In this document: one piece after another, positions 44,000 to 55,714 of the stretch
Layout: each line of letters opens with the position of its first letter
How positions within the stretch are numbered: position 1 is the first letter of the stretch
Assembly (NCBI RefSeq): GCF_900128495.1
Contig: NZ_LT635801.1
Span: 2,349,083-2,413,082, forward strand
Direction: 5' to 3'
DNA from: Bacteroides ilei
GTDB taxonomy: Bacteria > Bacteroidota > Bacteroidia > Bacteroidales > Bacteroidaceae
Length of the DNA stretch: 64,000 nt
Made by a program: the position numbers and the translations under genes
The notes under the pieces: generated by a model
What the model was told of the DNA's origin: nothing
The model's input: the letters and a program-made list of their open reading frames with translations, nothing else
The model's database searches: none

Positions 44000-44043
44000 T
44001 TCTGACACAAGACATTTTTACACAGACTTTTTTATACAGATAT

Positions 44044-44532
44044 ATGGAATTCAACAACAGCAAGATAAGAAGACAGGACAGGACTCTCGACAGGCAGCGG
44101 GCCTTCGAGATCCTCAAGGAGGGGGAATACGGAATCCTCTCCATGCAGGCCGAAGACGGTAACGGTGCCTACGGAATCCCGCTGAGCTATGTATGGGACC
44201 GTGGCAACTCCATCTACATCCATTGCGCTCCCGTAGGGCGCAAACTGGACTGCATAGACCGCTGCCACAACGTCTCGTTCTGTGTGGTGGGACGCACCAA
44301 GGTGATTCCCGACCATTTCACTACTGCATACGAAAGCATCGTACTCCGCTGTACGGCACACCGCAGTCTGCATGAAGCCGAACGCATGTCGGCCCTCTCC
44401 CTCTTCCTGAGCAAATACTGCCCTAACGACAAGATAGTGGGCCTGAAGTATGCCGAGAAATCGTTCACCCGTACCGAAATCATCCGCCTGGACATTGAAG
44501 AGGTAAGCGGAAAGACAAAGAATGTTTTCTGA
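44044..44532 (+). CDS. Pyridoxamine-phosphate-oxidase-like flavoprotein (Nim-related)
   Basis: This 162-residue protein belongs to the Pyridox_ox_2 flavin-binding split-barrel family, which includes the NimA-type 5-nitroimidazole reductases. Key segments are EYGILSM, GIPLSYVW, and YIHCAPVGRKLDCI with the conserved His, Gly-Arg-Lys and a later KYAEKSFTRTEIIRLDIEEVSGK. Most members are not proven resistance genes, so Nim activity is only possible. An ATG at 43996 overlaps the ADH stop and would add 16 residues; 44044 is preferred because family members begin near RRQDR. It lies between an aldehyde reductase and a MATE pump. Confidence 0.82.
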   Translation: MEFNNSKIRRQDRTLDRQRAFEILKEGEYGILSMQAEDGNGAYGIPLSYVWDRGNSIYIHCAPVGRKLDCIDRCHNVSFCVVGRTKVIPDHFTTAYESIVLRCTAHRSLHEAERMSALSLFLSKYCPNDKIVGLKYAEKSFTRTEIIRLDIEEVSGKTKNVF

Positions 44533-44542
44533 CAGGCGGCCC

Positions 44543-45880
44543 ATGGAACAGAAGAATCCTTATACATACCGGCAGATAGTGCATATCGCCTTCCCCATCA
44601 TGGTCAGCCTGATCATGGAGCAGCTCATAGGAATAACCGATACGGCCTTCCTCGGACGGGTGGGCGAAGTGGAACTGGGGGCATCGGCCATCGCCGGCGT
44701 ATATTACCTGGCCATCTTCATGATCGGCTTCGGGTTTACGGTAGGTTCCCAGATCCTCATGGCACGGCGCAACGGCGAAGGGAACTACAAAGCCATCGGA
44801 AATATCTTCTACCAGGGTACGTATTTCCTGCTGGTCATGAGCCTGGTCATCTTTACGCTCTCGCAGTTCTTCTCGGAAAAGATCCTGGGTTTCCTGGTCT
44901 CTTCCGACCATATTGTTGCAGCGGCCGACGACTATATCCGCTGGCGGGTATACGGATTCTTCTTTTCTTTCGTAGGGGCCATGTTCCGCGCCTTTTATGT
45001 AGGGACTACACAGACCCGCACACTTACCCTGAACTCCATCGTCATGGTTCTGTCCAATGTGGTGTTCAACTATACCCTGATTTTCGGGAAGTTCGGATTC
45101 CCCGCCCTGGGCATTGCCGGAGCGGCCATCGGCTCTTCCCTGGCCGAACTGGTGTCTGTACTGTTCTTCATCGGATATACGCTCAAACGGATCGATTACC
45201 GTAAATACGGACTGAACCGTGTACCGGGATTCCGGTGGAAGGAACTGCACCAGATCATGGACCTCTCCCTGTGGACCATGATACAGAACTTCATCTCGCT
45301 CTCCACATGGTTCCTGTTCTTCATCTTCATCGAACACCTGGGAGAACGGCCGCTGGCCATCTCCAACATCATCCGAAGCGTCTCCAGCGCTCCGTTCATG
45401 ATTGTCATGGCTTTCGCCTCTACCTGCAGTTCTCTGGTAAGCAACCAGATAGGTGCCGGAAACATCGGGTGTGTACAGGCATTGGTCAACAAGCACATAA
45501 AGCTGTGCGCATGCATCGTGCTGCCCATCATCGCACTCATCGCCCTGTTCCCGGTTCCGGTTCTCCGCATCTACACCGATATCCCCCAGCTCGTTACGGC
45601 CAGCATACCGGCCCTGCTGGTGCTCTGCTCGCACTACGTCGTGTCCATCCCCGGAAACATCTATTTCCAGTCGGTTTCGGCCACCGGAAATACCCGGGCC
45701 GCCTTTACCCTCGAACTGGGAGCGCTGGCCGCCTATATCGTCTATGTATTTGTACTCATCATCGTCTTCAAGGCCGATGTGGCCGTGTGCTGGACGGCCG
45801 AACACCTCTATGCCCTGTACATCGGAGTGGCAAGCTATATCTACCTGCGGAAGGGGAAGTGGCGGGAAAAACGGATCTGA
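44543..45880 (+). CDS. MATE-family multidrug/Na+ antiporter
   Basis: This 445-residue inner-membrane protein has about 12 hydrophobic helices in two similar halves and the MATE pattern (MVSLIMEQLIGITDTAFLGRVGEVELGASAIAG near the N-terminus). It exports cationic drugs or metabolites using Na+ or H+. An ATG at 44522 overlapping the previous gene would add MFSDRRP; 44543 (MEQKNPY) is preferred. It closes the ADH-PPOX-MATE unit. Confidence 0.9.
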   Translation: MEQKNPYTYRQIVHIAFPIMVSLIMEQLIGITDTAFLGRVGEVELGASAIAGVYYLAIFMIGFGFTVGSQILMARRNGEGNYKAIGNIFYQGTYFLLVMSLVIFTLSQFFSEKILGFLVSSDHIVAAADDYIRWRVYGFFFSFVGAMFRAFYVGTTQTRTLTLNSIVMVLSNVVFNYTLIFGKFGFPALGIAGAAIGSSLAELVSVLFFIGYTLKRIDYRKYGLNRVPGFRWKELHQIMDLSLWTMIQNFISLSTWFLFFIFIEHLGERPLAISNIIRSVSSAPFMIVMAFASTCSSLVSNQIGAGNIGCVQALVNKHIKLCACIVLPIIALIALFPVPVLRIYTDIPQLVTASIPALLVLCSHYVVSIPGNIYFQSVSATGNTRAAFTLELGALAAYIVYVFVLIIVFKADVAVCWTAEHLYALYIGVASYIYLRKGKWREKRI

Positions 45881-45903
45881 CGTCTCCCTTCCTCCCTGCG
45901 GCC

Positions 45904-45938
45904 GGGGATTTTCCCTACCGCCCGTAGGATAAATCCCC
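45904..45938. other. Hairpin after the MATE gene
   Basis: GGGGATTT (45904-45911) pairs with AAATCCCC (45931-45938), with an inner CTAC/GTAG stem. It has no T-run after it. It may protect the 3' end of the MATE transcript. Confidence 0.5.
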
Positions 45939-45982
45939 CCGAACCTTAGGAATAATCATTGGTTTGTATGATATTCCCGGCC

Positions 45983-45991
45983 TATCTTTGT
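45983..45991 (+). promoter_or_regulatory. -7 box of the aromatic-rich lipoprotein gene
   Basis: TATCTTTGT; predicted start near 45994, leader about 51 nt. A TTTG at 45963 is only 16 bp upstream, closer than usual. Confidence 0.55.
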
Positions 45992-46044
45992 GGCATAAGA
46001 AAAGAAAAAGAAAGACAAACTGAAAAAGATAAGGAGGAACGGTT

Positions 46045-46464
46045 ATGAAGACAACAAGAAAATTCTACGGCATATTTCTGGTACTGCTTGTTTCGGCACT
46101 GACATTCAGTTCATGCGACGGACTGGAGGTCTATTGGGATAACGGCAACCATTACGAATATTCGGAACGGCTCTGCAGCCGTACCTGGACCGACAGCTGG
46201 TACGACGGCTACGACGGCACCAGCTATTACCAGGAACTCCGGTTCTACGGCGACTATACCGGTTGCGACTACCTCGAATCAGTAGACCGTTACGGAAACC
46301 GCCGTACCTCCACCCTCTACTTCAACTGGGACTGGAGATCGTATGACAGCCTTGTACTCGACTACGGGAACAGCCGCAGCTACATCGACGATATTTCCTG
46401 GAGCGGATGGGACCGTATGGACTGTGTCTTCGACGGAGAATGGGTCAGCTTCACGGCTTACTGA
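46045..46464 (+). CDS. Aromatic- and Asp-rich small lipoprotein, unknown function
   Basis: This 139-residue protein has a lipoprotein signal (MKTTRKFYGIFLVLLVSALTFSSC, Cys24). The mature chain is unusually rich in Tyr, Trp and Asp, with repeats of the kind W-x-D-x-W-Y-D-G-Y-D-G and LxFYGDYTGCDY. It is probably a small beta-sheet protein on the envelope. I do not recognise a named family. It has its own promoter and stands between the MATE gene and the end of the atp operon. Confidence 0.8.
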   Translation: MKTTRKFYGIFLVLLVSALTFSSCDGLEVYWDNGNHYEYSERLCSRTWTDSWYDGYDGTSYYQELRFYGDYTGCDYLESVDRYGNRRTSTLYFNWDWRSYDSLVLDYGNSRSYIDDISWSGWDRMDCVFDGEWVSFTAY

Positions 46465-46489
46465 CGTTTTTCATTAGGTGTCAATATAT

Positions 46490-46538
46490 AAAAAATCCGG
46501 TACGGCTGGAGTCTCACCTCCCGGCCCTACCGGATTTC
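46490..46538 (-). terminator. Terminator of the atp operon
   Basis: On the minus strand AAATCCGGTA (46538-46529) pairs with TACCGGATTT (46502-46493), followed by a T-run reaching 46490. On the plus strand the same hairpin lacks a good T-tract. Confidence 0.75.
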
Positions 46539-46585
46539 TATCTGTAAAAGCTTTATGCTTCAATGCTTCACTTCTGCTCTTTCTG

Positions 46586-47464
46586 CTATGCCATCGTACC
46601 GCCGATGATATCCAGCAACTCGTTGGTAATGGCCTGCTGACGGCTCTTGTTGTATAACAAGGTCAGTTCCTGTATCAGGTCATTCGCATTGTCGGTCGCT
46701 ATCTGCATTGCCATGGTACGTGCAGCGTGTTCAGCCGCATTCGAATCAAGCAATACCGTATAGATCTTCATCCGCAATACCTTGGGAAGCAGTTCCTGCA
46801 TCACTTTCTGTGCCGACGGCTCTATGATATAGTCGGCTTCCATTCCGCCTTTCCCTCCTTCGGCGCTCTCCTCTTTCGAAAGGTCGATAGGCAGATAGGT
46901 TTCATGGGTCAGTATCTGGGTAGATGTCGATTTGAAATGGTTGTAAAGCAGGTCTACCTTCTGGATCTCACCTTTCACGAAACGGTCCATCAGTTCGGCG
47001 GCCAGGTCGGCTGCTTCCTGATAGTTCGGTTTCCCGCTCATGTGTACATAGTCTCCCATCGGGGTAAATCCCAGCTTCTTCACCGCATCGGCCACCTTAC
47101 GGCCTACCGGATACACCAGAATGTTATCCTTGCCGTAGTCGTGGGTATACTTATCGAGCAACTCCTGCAGATGACGTATCACGTTCGAATTGAAACCGCC
47201 GCACAGACTGCTGTTCGACGCAAAAACAACTATCGCAATCTTCGTCACATCACGATTCACAATGAAAGGTGACTCCACACTAAGCTCCGTACTCAAGAAG
47301 TTGGTAAGCATGTGGTGCAGTCTTCGTTCATAAGGAAGCATGTTCTCTATAGCCTCCTGAGCCTTATGCAGCTTTGAAGAGGCTACCATCTTCATAGCCG
47401 AAGTGATCTTCAGCGTTCCGTTAATGGAATTGATTCTTCCTTTTATTTCTTTCAGTGATGCCAT
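46586..47464 (-). CDS. atpG: ATP synthase F1 gamma subunit
   Basis: This 292-residue central-stalk subunit rotates inside the alpha/beta hexamer. It has the conserved N-terminal coiled coil (MASLKEIKGRINSINGTLKITSAMKMVASSKL) and the C-terminal helix ENANDLIQELTLLYNKSRQQAITNELLDI (with D in the usual place of E at its start). Length is normal. It is the last gene of the operon and is followed by the terminator at 46490-46538. Confidence 0.96.
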   Translation of the reverse strand: MASLKEIKGRINSINGTLKITSAMKMVASSKLHKAQEAIENMLPYERRLHHMLTNFLSTELSVESPFIVNRDVTKIAIVVFASNSSLCGGFNSNVIRHLQELLDKYTHDYGKDNILVYPVGRKVADAVKKLGFTPMGDYVHMSGKPNYQEAADLAAELMDRFVKGEIQKVDLLYNHFKSTSTQILTHETYLPIDLSKEESAEGGKGGMEADYIIEPSAQKVMQELLPKVLRMKIYTVLLDSNAAEHAARTMAMQIATDNANDLIQELTLLYNKSRQQAITNELLDIIGGTMA

Positions 47465-47469
47465 GACGA

Positions 47470-49062
<1,593 letters not shown>

Positions 49063-49078
49063 AATTACTTTTTTTCAA

Positions 49079-49633
49079 TTAAACTATTCTTCTGTTTCTC
49101 GCAATGAACTGATCCTTGATGCTCTTGAGCTGGGTAACCACGCTGGCATCCAGCCGGTTGCCCGCCAGTTCAATGATATAGCCGCCTATCAGGGAAGGGT
49201 CGATCTTCTGTTCCAGCTCTACGGTGCCGTGAGTCAGCAGATGCGCCATTCTCTCCAGGTAGCTCACCAGTTTGGGAGAAGGAACTGCAGTTGTCAGGCG
49301 TCCCATCAGAATCTTCTTGTCGTCCCTGTACAAGTCTATGTACGACCAAGCCATGAATTGCAAGAAATCTTCACGTTTGTCTTCCAGCACCAGTTCGAAG
49401 AAACGCCTGGTTTCCTTGCTCACACCGTCCCCGCCGGCAGCTTCCTGAAGCAATGTCAGCTTCTTGGATCTCGCCAGTACCGGGTTGCCGATGGCCTGAC
49501 GCAGGGCAGGCACTTCGGCATAGTGTGCACTCAGAGTCTTCATCTCCTCATACACCTTGTCTTCGACCTTGTCTGCCTTCGCGTATTCCAGCAGTGCCTT
49601 GGCAAAACGTCTAGAAACAACACCTGTATTCAT
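49079..49633 (-). CDS. atpH: ATP synthase F1 delta subunit
   Basis: This 184-residue stator subunit connects F1 to the b subunits. It starts MNTGVVSRRFAKALLEYA, the typical N-terminal helix, and ends with VSYLERMAHLLTHGTVELEQKIDPSLIGGYIIELAGNRLDASVVTQLKSI, the conserved C-terminal part. It sits between atpF (3 bp gap) and atpA in the usual order. Confidence 0.94.
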   Translation of the reverse strand: MNTGVVSRRFAKALLEYAKADKVEDKVYEEMKTLSAHYAEVPALRQAIGNPVLARSKKLTLLQEAAGGDGVSKETRRFFELVLEDKREDFLQFMAWSYIDLYRDDKKILMGRLTTAVPSPKLVSYLERMAHLLTHGTVELEQKIDPSLIGGYIIELAGNRLDASVVTQLKSIKDQFIARNRRIV

Positions 49634-49636
49634 AAC

Positions 49637-50143
49637 TTATTGTTTTTTAGCAGATTCCAACATGTCATCAAGCATATGGTCGATCAGTTCCTCCTGAACC
49701 TTTTCATCGGCAAGCTTGCTGCGCAATACCTTTTCGGCTATGCCCACAGAAAGTACGGCCACCTGACGGCGGATGTCGCGGATGGCACATTCCTTCTCCA
49801 CTTCCACCTGGCGCTTCATCTCTTCCATCAGACGGGCACCTTCGGCCAGTGCCTTGTCCTGGGCGTCCTTGATGATGCGGTCACGGGTAGCGGCTGCCTC
49901 GTTCAGGATACGGGCCTGCTCTTCATGAGCCTCTGTCAGAATCTTCTCACTTTCGGCCTTGATGTTGGCCAACTGCTCGTTGGCTGCACGTGCCGATTTA
50001 AGCGATTCGTCAATATATGCTTTCCGGTCCTCTACCATCTTGATGACCACCGGAAAGCCGTACTTCGCCAACACGAAGAAAACGACTGCAAAGACGACGA
50101 TCATCCAGAACAGCAGACCCGGATCCGGAGTTAATAATCCCAT
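49637..50143 (-). CDS. atpF: ATP synthase Fo b subunit
   Basis: This 168-residue peripheral-stalk subunit has one N-terminal membrane helix (LLFWMIVVFAVVFFVLAKYGFPVV) followed by a long charged coiled coil to the C-terminus. Only one b gene is present, so the stalk is presumably a homodimer. It is 18 bp after atpE. Confidence 0.95.
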   Translation of the reverse strand: MGLLTPDPGLLFWMIVVFAVVFFVLAKYGFPVVIKMVEDRKAYIDESLKSARAANEQLANIKAESEKILTEAHEEQARILNEAAATRDRIIKDAQDKALAEGARLMEEMKRQVEVEKECAIRDIRRQVAVLSVGIAEKVLRSKLADEKVQEELIDHMLDDMLESAKKQ

Positions 50144-50161
50144 ATCTTAAATTTAAATTTA

Positions 50162-50428
<267 letters not shown>

Positions 50429-50464
50429 TTAAATGGTTATACTTTTTGTTTTTTCTCTTTTTGT

Positions 50465-51583
50465 TTATTTGGCTTCATGTCCCTTTACACGCGACAGACC
50501 GATGAATACGGCCGACAACATGGTGAACACATAGGCCTGGATGAATGCCACCAGTACTTCCAGGGCATCCATGAATATACCGAACAGCACGGCAACTACC
50601 GTCATGGAGCCGTTTATCACTGCACCGGCCTTCACTGTAATGAAGATAATGGCTATCAGACTCAATACAGCGGCATGGCCTGCCATGATATTGGCGAAAA
50701 GACGGATCATCAATGCGAACGGTTTTGTGAATATACCGAAGAATTCTATCAACGGCATCATAGGTATCGGAGCCTTCAGCCAGGTAGGAACCTCAGGCCA
50801 GAAAATCTCCTTCCAGTATTCCTTTGTACCGAACAGGTTGGTGAGCACGAAGGTACAGATGGCCAGTACCATGGTAATGGCTATGTTACCTGTAACGTTG
50901 GCACCACCCGGGAAGATAGGGATCAGCCCCATCAGGTTGTTTACCAGTACAAAGAAGAACGCGGTCAGCAGGTAAGGGGCGTAACGCTTGTAGTCCTCGC
51001 CGATACAGCCTTTGATCACATCGTCGTAGATCATCAGGATCAGCGCTTCCATCATCCCCACTCCCCCTTTCGGGGCACCTTGCTCTACCGGGTGTTTCTT
51101 GTACCAGCGCACGCAGCTCATCATGATGACCAGCAGCACGGCGCTGTTGATGAACAGTCCCAGTACGTTCTTGGTGATGGAGATGTCCAGCGGACGTACC
51201 TCCTCGCCGGCAGCATTGCGCTCTACTATCTTGCCGTCGTAAGTGCCGCCCTTGGCGATATACAGGCCTTCATACTCCTGCCCTTCGGTTATCTTCGAGG
51301 AGCAGAACACATGCCAGCCTGTACTGCTGTGGACAATGACAGGCAACGGAATGCTCACGCGTGTGTCACCCAGCGTGGCGATATGCCATTCGTACGAGTC
51401 GCCGATGTGTCCGAACACCAGTTCGTTCACATTCACCTCGCCTTCCCCGCCGTTTCCGGCAGCGGTCGAATCGGCAGGTACCGCTCCGCCCGGGACGGCT
51501 GTCGTATCAGCCTCCTGCGCATACATCCCTGCCGCGCTTACCAGCAGTAGCAGAAATAGTGCTATGTACCGTAATCTTTTCAT
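50465..51583 (-). CDS. atpB: ATP synthase Fo a subunit with N-terminal extension
   Basis: This 372-residue subunit forms the proton half-channels. The family core lies in the second half, with the essential Arg in ALMIRLFANIMAGHA. Before it is an extra domain of about 130 residues, starting with a signal peptide (MKRLRYIALFLLLLVSAAGMYAQ). That lengthens the protein by about 100 residues over E. coli and presumably lies in the periplasm. Its ATG overlaps the stop of the upstream small membrane protein gene (ATGA). Confidence 0.95.
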   Translation of the reverse strand: MKRLRYIALFLLLLVSAAGMYAQEADTTAVPGGAVPADSTAAGNGGEGEVNVNELVFGHIGDSYEWHIATLGDTRVSIPLPVIVHSSTGWHVFCSSKITEGQEYEGLYIAKGGTYDGKIVERNAAGEEVRPLDISITKNVLGLFINSAVLLVIMMSCVRWYKKHPVEQGAPKGGVGMMEALILMIYDDVIKGCIGEDYKRYAPYLLTAFFFVLVNNLMGLIPIFPGGANVTGNIAITMVLAICTFVLTNLFGTKEYWKEIFWPEVPTWLKAPIPMMPLIEFFGIFTKPFALMIRLFANIMAGHAAVLSLIAIIFITVKAGAVINGSMTVVAVLFGIFMDALEVLVAFIQAYVFTMLSAVFIGLSRVKGHEAK

Positions 51584-51993
51584 TTCTTATTCTTTTTCTG
51601 TAATTTCAGTTTCGTCTCAAAACGAAGGAAAAATTGGGTCTCGAAAATCAGGAACGCAAAGAAGAAAAATACGAAGGTAAGCATGAACGCCACAATCTCA
51701 TGTCCCACTATGAAGGCGTAGGCTGTGATCATGAGCACACTCAGCACGAACTTCACCACTTTGCAGATCATGTAACAGATAACCAGCTTCTCCAGTCCCA
51801 TGCGGTAGTAGAACGAGAACAACGCTATGTAGAACAGACCGACCAGATAAAAGAATACCGGAATCGACGGATACCACAGGAAATACCTCTCCGGAATGAA
51901 CAGGTGAAACACTATGGCTACCAGAGCCGTCAATACAATCCCCACTACTGTGAGTTCCTTGATAAACTTTTTTCTTACGGTTAACAAAAACAT
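51580..51993 (-). CDS. Small four-helix membrane protein inside the atp operon
   Basis: This 137-residue protein has about four hydrophobic helices (around 14-32, 42-62, 72-92 and 98-120) and a basic C-terminal tail (LKLQKKNKK). Its place between atpC and atpB and its size fit an AtpI-like assembly helper, but the sequence shows no clear AtpI motif. Stop and atpB start overlap by 4 bp, so they are translationally coupled. A role in Fo assembly is inference. Confidence 0.75.
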   Translation of the reverse strand: MFLLTVRKKFIKELTVVGIVLTALVAIVFHLFIPERYFLWYPSIPVFFYLVGLFYIALFSFYYRMGLEKLVICYMICKVVKFVLSVLMITAYAFIVGHEIVAFMLTFVFFFFAFLIFETQFFLRFETKLKLQKKNKK

Positions 51994-52034
51994 AGTATTA
52001 TACAGTTATTTACTACCACTGTACGTCACTTTTC

Positions 52035-52280
52035 TCAAAGTTCGGCACAGACTGAAACCTGGTTATTGTTGACATCCACGAAACCACCCTTGATTTCCAG
52101 TGTGGTCTCTTCTTTTCCTGCCTTGTACCTCACCTTTCCCGCCACGAGCGACGAAATGATCGGAGCGTGGTCCGGAAGTACCTGGAATTCTCCCAGCTCT
52201 CCCGGCAGGGTCACTGACACCGCCTTTCCGTCGAACACCATGCGTTCGGGTGAAACGATAACTAAATGCAATTCTTTCAT
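52035..52280 (-). CDS. atpC: ATP synthase F1 epsilon subunit, short form
   Basis: This 81-residue protein contains only the N-terminal beta-sandwich (MKELHLVIVSPERMVFDGKAVSVTLPGELGEF ... GGFVDVNNNQVSVCAEL). The C-terminal two-helix hairpin present in E. coli (139 residues), which inhibits ATP hydrolysis, is missing. Short forms are usual in Bacteroidetes and Chlorobi. It follows atpD by 14 bp. Confidence 0.94.
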   Translation of the reverse strand: MKELHLVIVSPERMVFDGKAVSVTLPGELGEFQVLPDHAPIISSLVAGKVRYKAGKEETTLEIKGGFVDVNNNQVSVCAEL

Positions 52281-52294
52281 AATCGTTGAGTTTA

Positions 52295-53896
<1,602 letters not shown>

Positions 53897-53900
53897 TTAC

Positions 53901-53909
53901 GCAAAATTA
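53901..53909 (-). promoter_or_regulatory. -7 box of the atp operon
   Basis: TAATTTTGC on the minus strand fits TAnnTTTGC; predicted start near 53898, leader about 74 nt, AT-rich. A canonical -33 box is not clear. Confidence 0.5.
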
Positions 53910-54083
53910 AACCATAATGCCGCTAAAGTGTACTCTGAAATAACATTTTTTAGCCCGGAAATGTAAAAATGAGACATAAATCAACTAAAATAGGCTAAGG
54001 ATGTTTAACCTTCATTACATAAATAAACAATAATTCACAGAACAACTGTTACATATGCACCGGGTACGTACACAAAATATACT

Positions 54084-54494
54084 TTATCCTATCACGGTGG
54101 CCACAATTCTACGCGGACCGCCGTAATCGCGGAACTCGCACAGGTAGATCCCCTGCCATGTACCCAGGTTCAGCCGCCCTCCCGTAACCGGAATGGTCAC
54201 CGACACGCCTGTCAGGCTCGACTTTGCGTGGCTGGGCATGTCGTCGGCCCCCTCTTCGGTATGCATGTAATAGGGCTCGTTCTCCTTCACCAGCCGGTTA
54301 TAGATCTGCTCCATGTCGCTACGCACGCTGGGGTCGTAGTTCTCGTTGATGCTCAAGGCGCAGCTGGTGTGCTTCACGAAAAGGTTCAGCAGTCCTTTTT
54401 CGGGAAGCTCCGGCAAATGCGACTTCACTTCTTCCGTTATCAGATGGAAGCCTCTGCGACGGGGCTTCAAGGTAAATTCCACTTGTTCTGTCAT
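54084..54494 (-). CDS. yjbQ: YjbQ/UPF0047 family protein
   Basis: This 136-residue protein has the family motifs HTSCALSINEN, DMPSHAKSSLTG and LGTWQGIYLCEFRD, whose His, Asp and Glu residues form a metal-site-like pocket. Members have a weak thiamine-phosphate synthase activity in vitro, and the physiological role is not settled. It lies 13 bp after the FtsX-type permease gene and may be the last gene of that unit. Confidence 0.92.
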   Translation of the reverse strand: MTEQVEFTLKPRRRGFHLITEEVKSHLPELPEKGLLNLFVKHTSCALSINENYDPSVRSDMEQIYNRLVKENEPYYMHTEEGADDMPSHAKSSLTGVSVTIPVTGGRLNLGTWQGIYLCEFRDYGGPRRIVATVIG

Positions 54495-54507
54495 ATCTTT
54501 CCTTTCC

Positions 54508-55695
54508 TTATTTTCTCAGCCAGATGGCATTGATTTTCCTGCGTATCACAATCATGTTGAGTGCCGATACTACGGCAAAGATGAGGAAGCCTGTAAGCAG
54601 TGCTCCCAGCAGGGTGGCTCCTTCAGCCGCCGGATAGAGGTTGCCTATCACTTCCATATACGAACCGCGCACCGCTACCACGGCCAGCATGCCCAGGGCA
54701 TAGACCAGCAGGTTCAGGACAACGGTCAGCAGCTGGTACGGACGGGCTACCCTGGCGGGACTGTACCCTATCAGCAGCAGGTTCTCCAGCTTGGTGGTGT
54801 TCTTCTGCAGCAGCAGGTAGATGCTCAGCATCAGGATGTAGAATGAAAGGGCGCTTATCAGCAGACCTACCGAAAGCACGATGCCGGTTATCACTTTCAG
54901 GAACCAGGCGGTCTTGCCCGCATCCAGCTGGTTGCCTTCGGTCTCATACCCCTTGCTGTCGAAATACCGGGCTATGCGGTCGTCGGTCGGGTTGTTCACC
55001 TCCACGATCAGCCGCGAAGGCTCTACCCGCTCTCCTGTCCCGTACTTGCCGTTGGCCCATTCTATAAACGATTCGGGCACCAGGATGGTGTTCAGACGGT
55101 TCGAGAAGCCCACAATGTTTCCCCGCATCCGGGCTGCCTGCCCGTTCCCCATGATGCGGATGTCCAGATTGACCATCCCCATCACACCTTCCGACAGCTG
55201 CGGAAGGTTACGGCTCTGGGCGAACCCGAAGTTGTACAGGTTCAGGTAGTTTCTCGGGATGATGATCGGTATCTCGCCCGATGCCGGATCGAAATGCCAC
55301 TTGTCGAGCTTCACGTCTACATAGGCGTCGGGAACCGATTCGAAGAACATGTCGGTCGACATGTTGATGCCCTGCATACCCATTCCCGCCGATACCTTGA
55401 ACTGTGAGGGCAGGAAACGTCCCACGCTCTTCGTGAACGGCTGGTCTTCGATGTCGGCTATGTCGCCCTCACTGAAGGTGCTGCTCTTGCCCACAAACGA
55501 GCCCAGGGTACTCACCTTCTTGCTCACTATCACAAAGTCTTTCTTGATGAAGCTGTCGCCTTGCGTGAATACCGGCAGGACGTCACGGTAGAACTGCACG
55601 CTCAACAGCACAATGACCATACCGCACAGGTTGGCGAAGAAGAACCCCGCCAGCTGTGCCACACTGATATGTTGTCTCAATAGTTTCCAGATCAT
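54508..55695 (-). CDS. FtsX-type ABC transporter permease
   Basis: This 395-residue membrane protein has the four-helix FtsX/MacB layout: a helix near 15-37, a large extracytoplasmic domain of about 220 residues, then three helices (about 265-290, 310-335, 355-380). It is encoded 19 bp after its ATPase. Substrate is unknown; the neighbouring DUF4836 lipoprotein may be part of the same envelope system. Confidence 0.85.
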   Translation of the reverse strand: MIWKLLRQHISVAQLAGFFFANLCGMVIVLLSVQFYRDVLPVFTQGDSFIKKDFVIVSKKVSTLGSFVGKSSTFSEGDIADIEDQPFTKSVGRFLPSQFKVSAGMGMQGINMSTDMFFESVPDAYVDVKLDKWHFDPASGEIPIIIPRNYLNLYNFGFAQSRNLPQLSEGVMGMVNLDIRIMGNGQAARMRGNIVGFSNRLNTILVPESFIEWANGKYGTGERVEPSRLIVEVNNPTDDRIARYFDSKGYETEGNQLDAGKTAWFLKVITGIVLSVGLLISALSFYILMLSIYLLLQKNTTKLENLLLIGYSPARVARPYQLLTVVLNLLVYALGMLAVVAVRGSYMEVIGNLYPAAEGATLLGALLTGFLIFAVVSALNMIVIRRKINAIWLRK

Positions 55696-55714
55696 AACTT
55701 CTTTCTTTTTTAGG

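Noticed and set aside
44480..45805. 441-codon open frame on the minus strand opposite the MATE gene
   Set aside because: Its product is a His/Asp/Gly-rich string mirroring the MATE codons; no domain, promoter or start context supports it.
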